Of a stretch of DNA of 64,000 nt, positions 8,405-16,701 are shown piece after piece. How positions within the stretch are numbered: position 1 is the stretch's first letter; each line of letters starts with the position of its first letter. The position numbers and the translations under genes are program-made. The notes below the pieces were generated by a model. The model searched no databases, was not told the origin of the DNA, and was given only the letters and a program-made list of their open reading frames with translations. Source of the DNA: Frigidibacter sp. RF13 (lineage in GTDB: Bacteria > Pseudomonadota > Alphaproteobacteria > Rhodobacterales > Rhodobacteraceae); contig NZ_JAPNUE010000001.1 in the NCBI RefSeq assembly GCF_026626305.1, positions 1,072,905 through 1,136,904 of the forward strand, in the 5' to 3' direction.

Positions 8405-9481
8405 TCAGATCCGCTCGCCGCTCGCCGCATCGAAGAGATGCACATGCGCGGGCTCGGGCATCAGCCGGACTTCTTCGCCCGGCTTGAATGCATGACGCTC
8501 GCGGAAGACCGCGATCACCTCCTGCCCGCCTGCCCCCTCCGCGCCGAGGCGTGCCACCAGATGGGTCTCGGACCCCGTGGGCTCCACCACCGCGACCCGC
8601 GCCGGAATGCCCTGGCCCGAGCGGATCAGATGTTCCGGCCTTATGCCGTAGATCACCTCGCGGCCCTCCTCCAGCCCTTCCATCGCCCCCAGCGGCAGAG
8701 GGCCCGCGCCGACATCGACCCGCCAATCGTCGCCCTCACGGGCAAGCCGCCCCTTCAGAAGGTTCATCGCGGGCGAGCCGATGAAGCCCGCGACAAAGAC
8801 ATTCGCGGGCCGGTCATAGAGGTCCAAGGGCGCCCCCACCTGCGCGATATGGCCATCGCGCATCACCACGATCTTGTCGGCCATGGTCATCGCCTCGATC
8901 TGGTCATGGGTGACATAGATCGTCGTCGTTCCAAGCCTTTGATGCAGCTCGCGAATCTCCGACCGCATCTGCACGCGCAATTTCGCGTCGAGGTTCGACA
9001 GCGGCTCGTCGAAAAGAAACACCTTGGGTTCGCGCACGATGGCGCGCCCCATCGCCACCCTTTGCCGCTGCCCGCCGGAAAGCGCGCGGGGAAAGCGGTC
9101 GAGATAGGGCTCCAGCCCAAGGATCGCCGCCGCTTTCTTGACCCGCGCCTCGATCTCCGTCTTGTCCATCCGCGCCATCTTCAGCGCGAAGCCCATGTTG
9201 GCCGCGACCGTCTTGTGCGGATAAAGCGCGTAGTTCTGGAAGACCATCGCAATGTCGCGCTCGGCAGGCGGCAGGTTGTTCACCACCTTCTCGCCGATCG
9301 AGATCGTGCCGCCCGAAATCGCCTCCAGCCCCGCCACCATGCGCAGAAGTGTCGATTTCCCGCAACCGGACGGGCCGACCAGCACCAGGAACTGGCCGTC
9401 TGCGATTTCGATATCGACACCATGCACCACCTCATGGCCGCCGTAGGATTTCCGCACCCCCCGGATCGCAACTTCCGCCAT
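8405..9481 (-). CDS. sugar ABC transporter ATP-binding protein (MalK/UgpC type)
   Basis: This 358-residue CUT1-type ATPase has Walker [11 protein letters not shown]-loop FQNYALYPH, signature LSGGQRQR, Walker B VFLFDEP and the switch His in THDQ. A C-terminal OB-fold regulatory domain contains GIRPEH. It powers the importer formed by the two permeases and the binding protein encoded divergently from 9728. The start is ATG preceded by GGGGACGGA. It is the first gene of the minus-strand catabolic unit. Confidence 0.94.
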   Translation of the reverse strand: MAEVAIRGVRKSYGGHEVVHGVDIEIADGQFLVLVGPSGCGKSTLLRMVAGLEAISGGTISIGEKVVNNLPPAERDIAMVFQNYALYPHKTVAANMGFALKMARMDKTEIEARVKKAAAILGLEPYLDRFPRALSGGQRQRVAMGRAIVREPKVFLFDEPLSNLDAKLRVQMRSEIRELHQRLGTTTIYVTHDQIEAMTMADKIVVMRDGHIAQVGAPLDLYDRPANVFVAGFIGSPAMNLLKGRLAREGDDWRVDVGAGPLPLGAMEGLEEGREVIYGIRPEHLIRSGQGIPARVAVVEPTGSETHLVARLGAEGAGGQEVIAVFRERHAFKPGEEVRLMPEPAHVHLFDAASGERI

Positions 9482-9554
9482 TCCGTCCCCTTCCCCCCCG
9501 AATTTCAGGTTCAGGGATAAACCAGCCCAATCCGCCTGTCCACCGCCTGAGCAT

Positions 9555-9568
9555 ACTAACATGTTAGT
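9555..9568. promoter_or_regulatory. 14-bp perfect palindrome, candidate operator of the divergent sugar locus
   Basis: ACTAACATGTTAGT is self-complementary over all 14 bases. It sits between the divergent ABC ATPase and binding-protein genes, immediately 5' of a TTGACT on the plus strand. This is a typical place for a repressor or activator that controls both halves of the locus. No regulator gene is adjacent. Confidence 0.55.
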
Positions 9569-9727
9569 TCTTGACTCGCTTCCGCCGGGCTGAGAAGCTT
9601 TCCCCAGCGTCCGGCGGGAACCGGACGGGGGTACGTTGCGGGGTGTGCTGTGCCCGGCGTCTGGCCGGACAGTCTGTTTGCGGACACCCGAGGCCCCGAC
9701 CTGTCGGGAGAACATGGGAGGACGACA

Positions 9728-11356
9728 ATGAAACCGGGACTTTACGAGATTGCCGCACGCCAGGCGATGACACGGCGGCGGCTGATGCAGGGCGTGGCCG
9801 CCCTGGGCGGCGCTGTGGCCATGAACGGGATGGCGCTCAGACCCGCCGCCGCGCAGGACAATCTGCGCGCCGAGATTCTGAAGATCCCCGGCGTGGGCGC
9901 CGGGTCGCCCACCGATGCCGACTGGCAGAAGGTTGGCGAGATGTGCCTTGGCCCGACCAAGGCCAATGTCGCCGAGGGCGAATTCGCTGGCATCGAGCTG
10001 ACCTTCATGGGGCTCAACAACCAGAACCTTCACAATGTCCTTTTCCGCGGCTTCCTCAAACCGTGGGAGGCCTATACCGGCGCCAAGATCAACTGGATCG
10101 ACCTTGCCCAGGCCGACTATAACCCCCGCCTCCAGCAGGCGATCGCCACCGGCACGGTCGATTTCGACATCATCGAGATGGGCGCTCCGTTCGAGGGCGA
10201 CACCGCCGGCAAGGGCCTGCTCGACCCGATGCCCGACTGGGTGAAGGACCAGATCGAATCCGACGACCTCGTGGCCTACCTGCAGCCGCCGGTCGGCACC
10301 TGGGACGGCAAGACCTACCGCATCACCATCGACGGCGACTGCCATACGCTTTCCTACCGCAAGGACTATTTCGGTGACGGCGCCATCGGCGGGGCCGAAA
10401 TGCCCAAGCATTGGGAAGATGTGAATGCAATGTCGATGGCCGTGAAGGGCCAGACCGACCCGCTGACCGGCCTTCCGGCCTACGGCTTCCTTGATCCCTT
10501 GAAGGGCTGGGGTGGCTTCGGCTTCTACTTCCTCGAAGACCGGGCCTCGGCCTATGCCAAGCACCCGTCCAGCCCCGCCTGGCTTTTCGAGCCCGACACG
10601 ATGAAACCCATGGTCAACAACCCGGCCTGGGTGCAGGCGATCCAGGATGTGATGGACCTGAACGCAGCGGGCGCCTATCCGGCCGACCAGATCAATGCCG
10701 ACCCGGGCGCGACCGGCTTCCAGCAGTTCCTTGCCGGAACGGGCGCCGCGATCACCTGGTGGGGCGACATCGGCTCGAACGCCCGCACCTCCGACACATC
10801 CGTCGTGGGCGATGTTGTGGGCTTCGACATCAACCCTGGTGCCAAGCGCGTCTACAACCATGCCGCCGGCGCCTGGGAGGAAACCGAGAACTTTGCCCCG
10901 AACCTCGCCTATCTCGGCTGGGGCGTCTATGTCACGAACCGCGTCTCGGGCGACGAGGCCAAGCGCAAGGCTGCCTGGTCGGCCGCCGCGCATCTCGGCG
11001 GCAAGGACATCTCGCTTTGGATGGCCGCCTATCCCTCGGGCTTCCAGCCCTACCGTAATTCCCACTTCAACTTTGATGAATGGGAAGGGGCGGGTTACGA
11101 CCGGGCCTTCGTCGAGGATTACCTCGGCTCGAACCGCGACAGCTACAACCACCCCAACGCCGCGATCGAACCGCGCATCCCCGGTATCTTCCAATATTAT
11201 TCGGTGGCCGAGGACGAACTCGCCAAAGGCTTCGCCGGACAATATGGCTCGGCCCAGGAAACCGCCGATGCCATCGCCGCCGCCTGGGAAAAGATCACCG
11301 ACCAGATCGGCCGCGACAGCCAGATCGCGCTTTACAAGGCCTCTCTGGGGATGTGA
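9728..11356 (+). CDS. ABC transporter substrate-binding protein (family 1), Tat-exported
   Basis: This 542-residue periplasmic sugar-binding protein carries a twin-arginine-like leader: TRRRLMQGVAALGG at residues 15-28, a hydrophobic core and an AAAQ cleavage site near residue 39. The body is a type-1 binding fold (YTGAKINWIDL, FDIIEMGAPFE, ITWWGDIG). It would deliver sugar to the two downstream permeases. A strong AGGAGG-type ribosome site precedes the ATG. It is longer than the usual 420-residue family members. The ligand is unknown; ribokinase and RbsD/FucU on the other strand suggest a monosaccharide. Confidence 0.92.
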   Translation: MKPGLYEIAARQAMTRRRLMQGVAALGGAVAMNGMALRPAAAQDNLRAEILKIPGVGAGSPTDADWQKVGEMCLGPTKANVAEGEFAGIELTFMGLNNQNLHNVLFRGFLKPWEAYTGAKINWIDLAQADYNPRLQQAIATGTVDFDIIEMGAPFEGDTAGKGLLDPMPDWVKDQIESDDLVAYLQPPVGTWDGKTYRITIDGDCHTLSYRKDYFGDGAIGGAEMPKHWEDVNAMSMAVKGQTDPLTGLPAYGFLDPLKGWGGFGFYFLEDRASAYAKHPSSPAWLFEPDTMKPMVNNPAWVQAIQDVMDLNAAGAYPADQINADPGATGFQQFLAGTGAAITWWGDIGSNARTSDTSVVGDVVGFDINPGAKRVYNHAAGAWEETENFAPNLAYLGWGVYVTNRVSGDEAKRKAAWSAAAHLGGKDISLWMAAYPSGFQPYRNSHFNFDEWEGAGYDRAFVEDYLGSNRDSYNHPNAAIEPRIPGIFQYYSVAEDELAKGFAGQYGSAQETADAIAAAWEKITDQIGRDSQIALYKASLGM

Positions 11357-11362
11357 CCTGAA

Positions 11363-11386
11363 AGGGTGCGCATGAATGCGCACCCT
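11363..11386. repeat. REP-like hairpin 1
   Basis: AGGGTGCGCAT and ATGCGCACCCT form a perfect 11-bp inverted repeat around a 2-base centre. It starts 6 nt after the binding-protein stop codon. There is no U tract, so it is more likely a 3'-end stabiliser or partial terminator than a full stop. Confidence 0.7.
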
Positions 11387-11397
11387 ACCCGAACCCG

Positions 11398-11424
11398 TAG
11401 GGTGCGCATTGATTGCGCACCTTA
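11398..11424. repeat. REP-like hairpin 2
   Basis: This second copy of the same element has arms TAGGGTGCGCA and TGCGCACCTTA (one mismatch) around a 5-base loop, 11 nt after the first. Tandem copies between a binding-protein gene and its permease genes commonly set unequal expression. Confidence 0.65.
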
Positions 11425-11446
11425 CTGACGGCAGGCAGGGCAGGAT

Positions 11447-12550
11447 TTGAATACAGGCGACCTTCTCCACGTTGTGACGAACGACAATATCTCCCCCGCG
11501 CGCGCCGGTTTTGGCCGCGCGATCCTCTGGGGGTCGGTCGGCCTGTTCCTCCTCGTCGGCCTCCTCCAGACGCTGCAGGCCGGCGGCCACCTCGAACTTG
11601 GTTTCACCAACTGGCGCCCGACACTCTACTCCTATGCGCTGATGTCGGCCTGCCTCTGCTGGGCGCAGGTGCTGATCCGGGGCGAGCAGGGCAAGCGCGT
11701 ACTGTTCGTCCTGCCCGCCGTCCTCTTCGTCCTTTCGCTCGCGATCATCCCGCTGATCTTCGGCCTGATCATCGCCTTTTCCGACTGGAACCTTTCCTCC
11801 CCCCTCGGGCGTCAGTTCAACGGATTGGACAATGTCCGCCAGATGTGGGGCGATCCGTTCTACTGGAACGCGCTCAAGAACATGGTCTGGTACGCGCTCG
11901 CGATCCTCGCCGAATATACCATCGCCTTCGGTCTCGCCCTTCTCCTCAATGCCGAAATCCGGGCGCGCAAGTTCTTCCGCGTCGCTTTCCTTCTGCCCCT
12001 CATGCTCTCGCCCGTCGCCGTCAGCTGGATGATCGGCAAGTCGATGACCGAGATCCGCTTCGGCCCCATCGCCCGGCTCGCCCGTGCGCTCGGCTGGGAC
12101 AATCCGTCCTTCTTCGGCACACCCGAAATGGCGCGGGCGACCATCATGCTGATGGACGCCTGGACCTACATCCCCTTCATGATGATCATGCTGCTCGCGG
12201 GCCTTCAGGCCATCCCCAAGGAGTTGCAGGAGGCTGCGAAGGTCGACGGCGCCAAGGGCTGGCGCGCCTTCTGGGAAGTCACCTTCCCGCTCATGCTGCC
12301 CGTCTCGGTCACCGCCCTTCTCATCCGACTGATCTTCAAGCTGAAGCTCGCCGACATCATCATCAACGTCACATCGGGTGGCCCCGGCGGGGCGACCGAC
12401 AGCGTCACGAGCTTCATCTTCCGCGAATATCGCGACCGGTCGAACGTGGGCTACGGCACGCTTCTGGCCATCGTCTACCTCGTCTTCATCATCATCGCGA
12501 TGCTCGGTCTTCTGAAGCTGGCCGACCGCTGGCTCAGACCGCAGACATGA
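11447..12550 (+). CDS. sugar ABC transporter permease (MalF type)
   Basis: This 367-residue inner-membrane permease has about eight hydrophobic segments, two more at the N-terminus than a minimal six-helix MalF-type protein. The EAA loop that contacts the ATPase is visible as KELQEAAKVDGAKGWRAFW before FPLMLP. The first codon is most likely TTG at 11447, with GGCAGGG about 6 nt upstream; no ATG exists near the family start. It lies between the binding protein and the second permease and shares their transcription direction. Confidence 0.9.
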   Translation: MNTGDLLHVVTNDNISPARAGFGRAILWGSVGLFLLVGLLQTLQAGGHLELGFTNWRPTLYSYALMSACLCWAQVLIRGEQGKRVLFVLPAVLFVLSLAIIPLIFGLIIAFSDWNLSSPLGRQFNGLDNVRQMWGDPFYWNALKNMVWYALAILAEYTIAFGLALLLNAEIRARKFFRVAFLLPLMLSPVAVSWMIGKSMTEIRFGPIARLARALGWDNPSFFGTPEMARATIMLMDAWTYIPFMMIMLLAGLQAIPKELQEAAKVDGAKGWRAFWEVTFPLMLPVSVTALLIRLIFKLKLADIIINVTSGGPGGATDSVTSFIFREYRDRSNVGYGTLLAIVYLVFIIIAMLGLLKLADRWLRPQT

Positions 12551-12560
12551 GGCGCGCGCC

Positions 12561-13475
12561 ATGACACAGATCTTCAAGGACAGCGACACAGACCTCGCCC
12601 ATCGGGCGAAATGGTTCACCGGGCGCGTCGCGATCTATGGCGCGCTCTCGCTTTGGGCCTTCATCGCGCTTTTCCCGATCTATTGGACGCTCACCACCTC
12701 GTTCAAGAAGGCGCCTGACGTGATGAAGGGCGCGATGGTACCCTGGGTCGACTACAGACCCGATTGGCTGGGGTGGAAGTCGCTTGGCCTCTCGCCCGCG
12801 ACCATCGGGCAGGAATCCACCGTGCGCGCCGAATTCCTCGGCCGGTTCATGAATTCGCTGACGATCTCGGTCTCCGCCTCTGTCCTCGCCGTCATCCTTG
12901 GCTCGCTCGCCGCCTATGGCCTCTCGCGCTTTTCCTACAAGTTTCTCTGGATGAAGAACTCCGACATTTCCTTCTTCTTCATCAGCCAGCTGATCCTGCC
13001 GCCCGTCGTGCTCGCCCTGCCCTTCCTTGTCCTTTACAAGGAGCTCGCGCTTCTCGACAGCCGCATCGGCCTCATCCTTCTCTACACGCTCACCGTTCTG
13101 CCCATCGTCATCTGGATCATGCGCGACCAGTTCGCGGGGATCCCGACCGAGCTGGAGGAGGCGGCCCTCGTCGACGGCCTCTCGATCTGGGGCGCCTTCC
13201 TGACCATCGTCCTGCCGATCGCGCTGCCCGGCATGGTCGCGGCGCTGATCCTGTCCTTGGTGCTGACCTGGAACGAATATTTCTTTGCAGCCCTCCTGAC
13301 GTCCACCCACGCCAACACGCTCCCGGTGATGGTCGCGAGCCAGACCGGCAGCCAGGGCATCAGTTGGTGGTCGATGGCCGCGCTCTCCTGGGCGGCGATC
13401 CTGCCCCTGATCGTGATCGGCGTCATTCTGGAACGCTATATCATCAAGGGCATGGCCGCAGGCGCGGTGAAATAG
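12561..13475 (+). CDS. sugar ABC transporter permease (MalG type)
   Basis: This 304-residue permease has six predicted membrane helices. The EAA motif is at TELEEAALVDGLSIW followed by IVLPIALPG. It forms a heterodimeric channel with the preceding MalF-type permease. The gap to that gene is 10 nt. It ends the plus-strand transport unit and converges on the DUF815 gene. Confidence 0.93.
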   Translation: MTQIFKDSDTDLAHRAKWFTGRVAIYGALSLWAFIALFPIYWTLTTSFKKAPDVMKGAMVPWVDYRPDWLGWKSLGLSPATIGQESTVRAEFLGRFMNSLTISVSASVLAVILGSLAAYGLSRFSYKFLWMKNSDISFFFISQLILPPVVLALPFLVLYKELALLDSRIGLILLYTLTVLPIVIWIMRDQFAGIPTELEEAALVDGLSIWGAFLTIVLPIALPGMVAALILSLVLTWNEYFFAALLTSTHANTLPVMVASQTGSQGISWWSMAALSWAAILPLIVIGVILERYIIKGMAAGAVK

Positions 13476-13501
13476 GCCGCGCCGCCTTTGACATTTCATG
13501 T

Positions 13502-13555
13502 CTCGTCGTGCGCGGCTACTGCCGCCCGCGAGGAGTGACCGAAGGGCTCGACGAG
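13502..13555. repeat. intergenic element with CTCGTCG/CGACGAG arms (copy A)
   Basis: CTCGTCG at 13502-13508 and CGACGAG at 13549-13555 bracket a G+C-rich core with GAGGAG. An inner hairpin GGGCTCG-A-CGAGCCC lies at 13544-13558. It sits between convergent genes and could act as a terminator. Similar elements occur at 17403-17448 and 31169-31191. Confidence 0.45.
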
Positions 13556-13572
13556 CCCCGCCGGCCCGAGGC

Positions 13573-14415
13573 TCAGAAGCTCACGCCCTTGCGCGCCGCC
13601 AGATCGGTGAAGAACTGCCAGGCCACCCGCCCCGACCGCGCGCCCCGCGTGGCCTGCCATTCGATCGCCTCGGCGCGCAGCTCCTCCTCGCCCACCACGA
13701 CGCCATGGGCCGCGCAATAGCCGCGGATCATCGCGAGATATTCGTCCTGCGAACAGGGATGGAAGCCCAGCCACAGGCCGAACCTGTCGGAAAGCGAAAC
13801 CTTCTCCTCCACCGCCTCAGACGGGCTGATCGCGGTCGAGCGTTCATTCTCGATCATGTCGCGCGGCATCAGGTGGCGGCGGTTCGATGTGGCATAGAAG
13901 ATCACGTTCTGGGGCCGCCCCTCAATCCCGCCGTCCAGAACCGCCTTCAGCGCCTTGTAATGCTGATCGTCGTGGCTGAACGACAGGTCGTCGCAGAACA
14001 GAAGGAAGCGCCGCGCGGGGGCTGCGCGCAGGTGCGCCAGAAGCCGCCCGATCGAGGGCAGATCCTCGCGGCTCAGTTCAACGATGGCGAGCGCCTGCCC
14101 CTGCCGCAAGACCTCGGCATGGACCGCCTTCACCAGCGAGGATTTTCCCATCCCGCGCGCGCCCCAGAGAAGCGCATTGTTCGCGGGCAGGCCGCGTGCG
14201 AAATGCAGCGTATTGGCCAAGAGCGTGTCGCGCGCCCGGTCGATGCCCACCAGAAGCGGCAGGTCGACCCGGTTGACCTCTGGCACCGGGTCCAGCCGGT
14301 CCGGCCCTGTATGCCAGACGAACGCATCGGCGGCGGAAAAATCCGGCGCCGCCCCCGGCGCGGGCGCCAGACGCTCCAGCGCCGCCGCAATCCGCGCGAG
14401 CTCGTGCTCGCTCAC
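13573..14415 (-). CDS. DUF815-family ATP-binding protein
   Basis: This 280-residue AAA-like P-loop ATPase of the DUF815 family has Walker A GARGMGKSS (about residue 88) and Walker B-like FLLFCDDLSF. A sensor-type ATSNRRHLMP follows. Its cellular role is not established. The GTG start overlaps the tatC stop (GTGA), so it is translationally coupled to the Tat operon. The same order is common in Rhodobacteraceae and hints at a link with export, but the sequence does not show one. Confidence 0.88.
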   Translation of the reverse strand: MSEHELARIAAALERLAPAPGAAPDFSAADAFVWHTGPDRLDPVPEVNRVDLPLLVGIDRARDTLLANTLHFARGLPANNALLWGARGMGKSSLVKAVHAEVLRQGQALAIVELSREDLPSIGRLLAHLRAAPARRFLLFCDDLSFSHDDQHYKALKAVLDGGIEGRPQNVIFYATSNRRHLMPRDMIENERSTAISPSEAVEEKVSLSDRFGLWLGFHPCSQDEYLAMIRGYCAAHGVVVGEEELRAEAIEWQATRGARSGRVAWQFFTDLAARKGVSF

Positions 14416-15263
14416 GCCTCGTCCTCCTCATCCTCTACCCAGGTGCCATCGGCCCGCGCCTGTGCCTCGCGGTCGCGCTCGAACTTCTGCACGAAGAGGA
14501 TCGAGATTTCATACAGCGGGTAGACCGCAGCAAAGAGGATGATCTGAGAGAATATGTCGGGCGGCGTCACGATGGCGGCGATGGCGAGAATGCCCACCAC
14601 CGCATATTTCCGCGTGTGCTTCAGCCCTTTCGAGGAGATCAGCCCCGCCCGCCCCATCAGCGTCAGGAGGACCGGCAGCTGGAAACAGAGGCCAAAGGCC
14701 ATCACGAAGGTCATGGTCAGCGACAGATAAGCCTCGATCGAGCCCTGATAGACGACGCCCGTCGGCACCGCGCCCAGCGCGCTGCCACCTTCGGCTGCCT
14801 GCTGCTGAAACGTATCGGCGAAGCCCAGGAAGAAGGTGAAGGCGAAGGGCAGGATGATGAAATAGGCAAACGCCCCACCGATGAAAAACATCACCGGCGA
14901 GGCGACAAGGAAGGGCAGGAAAGCGTTCTTTTCCGACCGGTAGAGGCCCGGCGCCACGAAGCGCCACATCTGATAGGCGATGATCGGGAAGGCCATGGCG
15001 AACCCGCCCCAAAGCGCGATGCGGATCGCGACGAAGAAGCCCTCCTGCATCTTGATCAGTACCAGACGGCATTCCTCGCCCCGCTCGGCCAGCACCTGGC
15101 ACATCGGATGGGAAAGGATGTTGAAGATCGGCTGCCAGATCACATAGCCAAGGATGAAACAGACCGCATAGGCGGCAATCGAGATCAGGACGCGGTTCCT
15201 GAGCTCCTTGAGATGCTCGATCAGCGGCTGGGCGGTATCGTCGATCGTGTCGTTGGCGCTCAT
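14412..15263 (-). CDS. tatC: TatC, twin-arginine translocase core subunit
   Basis: This 283-residue, six-helix membrane protein is the receptor for twin-arginine signal peptides. Characteristic features are the N-terminal PLIEHLKELRNRV and FFVAIRIALWGGFAMAFPIIAYQMWRF. The charged C-terminal tail ends in acidic residues. It overlaps tatB by ATGA and the DUF815 gene by GTGA, completing a tatA-tatB-tatC-DUF815 unit. Likely clients in this window are OpgG and the 9728 binding protein. Confidence 0.96.
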   Translation of the reverse strand: MSANDTIDDTAQPLIEHLKELRNRVLISIAAYAVCFILGYVIWQPIFNILSHPMCQVLAERGEECRLVLIKMQEGFFVAIRIALWGGFAMAFPIIAYQMWRFVAPGLYRSEKNAFLPFLVASPVMFFIGGAFAYFIILPFAFTFFLGFADTFQQQAAEGGSALGAVPTGVVYQGSIEAYLSLTMTFVMAFGLCFQLPVLLTLMGRAGLISSKGLKHTRKYAVVGILAIAAIVTPPDIFSQIILFAAVYPLYEISILFVQKFERDREAQARADGTWVEDEEDEA

Positions 15264-15907
15264 GCGTCAGTCGCCTTCTTCGCGCGCGGCTTCGCAGGGG
15301 GTTTCTCGGCGGGTTTCGCGGCGGGTTTCACGGCAGCCTTCGGCGTAGTTTTCGGTGTGGCCTTCGCATCGGCGGTCGCGGCGCTGCGGATGCGGCCCGG
15401 CGTCTTGGCGGCAGGCTTGACCACGGTCAGGTCACCCGCATCGACCGCCTTCAGCTTCGCGCCCATCTCCTCGATCACCGCCTTGCGCGCCGCCTGCTTC
15501 TCGCGCAGCGCCTTTGTCGCGGGTCCCTCCGGAGCGGGCTTGCCCTCTTCCGCCGCTGGCGCGGGGTCGGTCGCTGCTGCGGCGGGCGCGGCCGGCGCCG
15601 CCTTGGTCGAGGTCTTCGTCGACTTCAGCGGATCCCACTTCTCGAACTTGTCGGCGGCGTCCTTCACCGCCGTGATCCCGAGGCTCTTGGCCGAGGTCGC
15701 GGCCTTCAGATCCTTGGCCACGTCGTTCACACCCGATTCGCGCGCTGCCTGATCCATGGCGCGCTGGAACTCGCGTGCCATCGAGCGGATCTTCGCGGTG
15801 AAACGGCCAAGCTGCCGGAACATTTCCGGCAGGTCCTCGGGGCCGATGACGATCAGCGCCACCACACCGATGACCAGAAGCTCGGTCCAGCCGATATCGC
15901 CAAACAT
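15260..15907 (-). CDS. tatB: TatB, twin-arginine translocase subunit
   Basis: This 215-residue protein has one N-terminal helix (IGWTELLVIGVVALIVIGPEDLP), the conserved PEDLP hinge and an amphipathic helix. A long Ala/Lys/Pro-rich C-terminal tail (from about residue 110) is low in complexity and typical of alphaproteobacterial TatB. It works with TatC in substrate recognition. It ends in an ATGA overlap with tatC and starts 29 nt after tatA. Confidence 0.93.
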   Translation of the reverse strand: MFGDIGWTELLVIGVVALIVIGPEDLPEMFRQLGRFTAKIRSMAREFQRAMDQAARESGVNDVAKDLKAATSAKSLGITAVKDAADKFEKWDPLKSTKTSTKAAPAAPAAAATDPAPAAEEGKPAPEGPATKALREKQAARKAVIEEMGAKLKAVDAGDLTVVKPAAKTPGRIRSAATADAKATPKTTPKAAVKPAAKPAEKPPAKPRAKKATDA

Positions 15908-15936
15908 GAGGCGTCCCCTTCAGGGCTAAGGGCCTG

Positions 15937-16143
15937 TCAGGCCTTGTCCTTTTCCTCGGGCGTCACGTCCTTGGCGGCAGACGCCGCCTCGCGCTCGATC
16001 TCCTCGGTGCCGTCCTTGACGCCCTTCTTGAACGCGGTGATGCCCTTGCCCACCTCGCCCATGAGCGAGCTGACCTTGCCGCGCCCGAAAAGCACCAGAA
16101 CCACGATGGCGATCAGCAGAAGCTGCCAGGGTCCCATTTGCAT
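15937..16143 (-). CDS. tatA: TatA, twin-arginine translocase pore subunit
   Basis: This 68-residue protein has one N-terminal membrane helix (PWQLLLIAIVVLVLFG), the FGRGKV hinge and an amphipathic helix (LMGEVGKGITAFKKG), followed by a charged tail. GGAGG lies 8 nt upstream of the chosen ATG. It is the first gene of the tat operon; its promoter must lie in the 191-base gap shared with the divergent gene at 16335. Confidence 0.95.
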   Translation of the reverse strand: MQMGPWQLLLIAIVVLVLFGRGKVSSLMGEVGKGITAFKKGVKDGTEEIEREAASAAKDVTPEEKDKA

Positions 16144-16268
16144 GTCTTCATCCTCCGGATAGGCCGCCCTTCGCGACCGTCACCCCTGATCTAGTCCCGC
16201 GCGCGGGCCGATCAAAGGGCCAATTTGCATGTGACCTGCCCGAAACCCGGCGCGGGCCTATGCGACTG

Positions 16269-16286
16269 CTGACAGGTTTATGTCAG
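16269..16286. promoter_or_regulatory. CTGACA-N6-TGTCAG inverted repeat, candidate WYL-regulator operator
   Basis: Perfect 6-bp arms CTGACA and TGTCAG are spaced by 6 bases, 48 bp upstream of the ABM-like gene. The left arm also resembles a -35 box and TATAG lies downstream near 16298-16302. A repressor bound here would block the promoter. The adjacent YafY/WYL regulator (16702) is the obvious candidate. Confidence 0.55.
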
Positions 16287-16334
16287 TTGCTCCCTTCTAT
16301 AGCCGGAGCGTCGATTGAAGAAAAGGAGACCGAC

Positions 16335-16670
16335 ATGACCCGAACCCTCACCGCCGAGATCGTGACCTTCCGCGCCGCCCCCGGCATCGGCGCAGAAGAG
16401 ATGCGGACCCGCGCCGCGGGCGTCACCCAGTGGCTCGAACGTCAGCCGGGTTTCGTCGCCCGCACCCTCAGCCACGCCGAGGACGGCAGCTGGACTGACC
16501 ATGTCGTCTGGGCCAGCCGGGCCGAGGCGCTGGCGGCGGGAGAAGCCTTCATGGCAGAGCCGTCCGCCGCCCCCTTCATGCAGGCGATCGCACCCGCGAG
16601 CGTGGCCATGAGCCATGCCGAGGTGGTGGTGCGGCAGACCGCCCCGTCCGACATGATGGCCGAGGCTTGA
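16335..16670 (+). CDS. small ABM-fold (dimeric alpha/beta barrel) protein
   Basis: This 111-residue cytoplasmic protein has the look of the antibiotic-biosynthesis-monooxygenase/dimeric ferredoxin-like fold: an N-terminal strand (TAEIVTFRAAPG), a helix with VTQWLERQPGFVARTLS, the strand pattern DHVVWASRAEALAAGE, and a terminal strand. No catalytic residues are recognised. AAGGAGA precedes the ATG. The next gene, 31 nt downstream, is a WYL regulator, an arrangement often seen for such proteins. Confidence 0.72.
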   Translation: MTRTLTAEIVTFRAAPGIGAEEMRTRAAGVTQWLERQPGFVARTLSHAEDGSWTDHVVWASRAEALAAGEAFMAEPSAAPFMQAIAPASVAMSHAEVVVRQTAPSDMMAEA

Positions 16671-16701
16671 CGCGCGCCCGGGCGCGGTCATGCTCTGACC
16701 C

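Noticed and set aside
8405..12619. A 1404-codon open frame on the minus strand that runs through the transport operon
   Set aside because: Only its last 358 codons (the ABC ATPase) are real. The rest is antisense to the binding protein and permeases, is extremely rich in Asp/Glu/Arg/Gly/His and shows no family motif; it is a by-product of high G+C.
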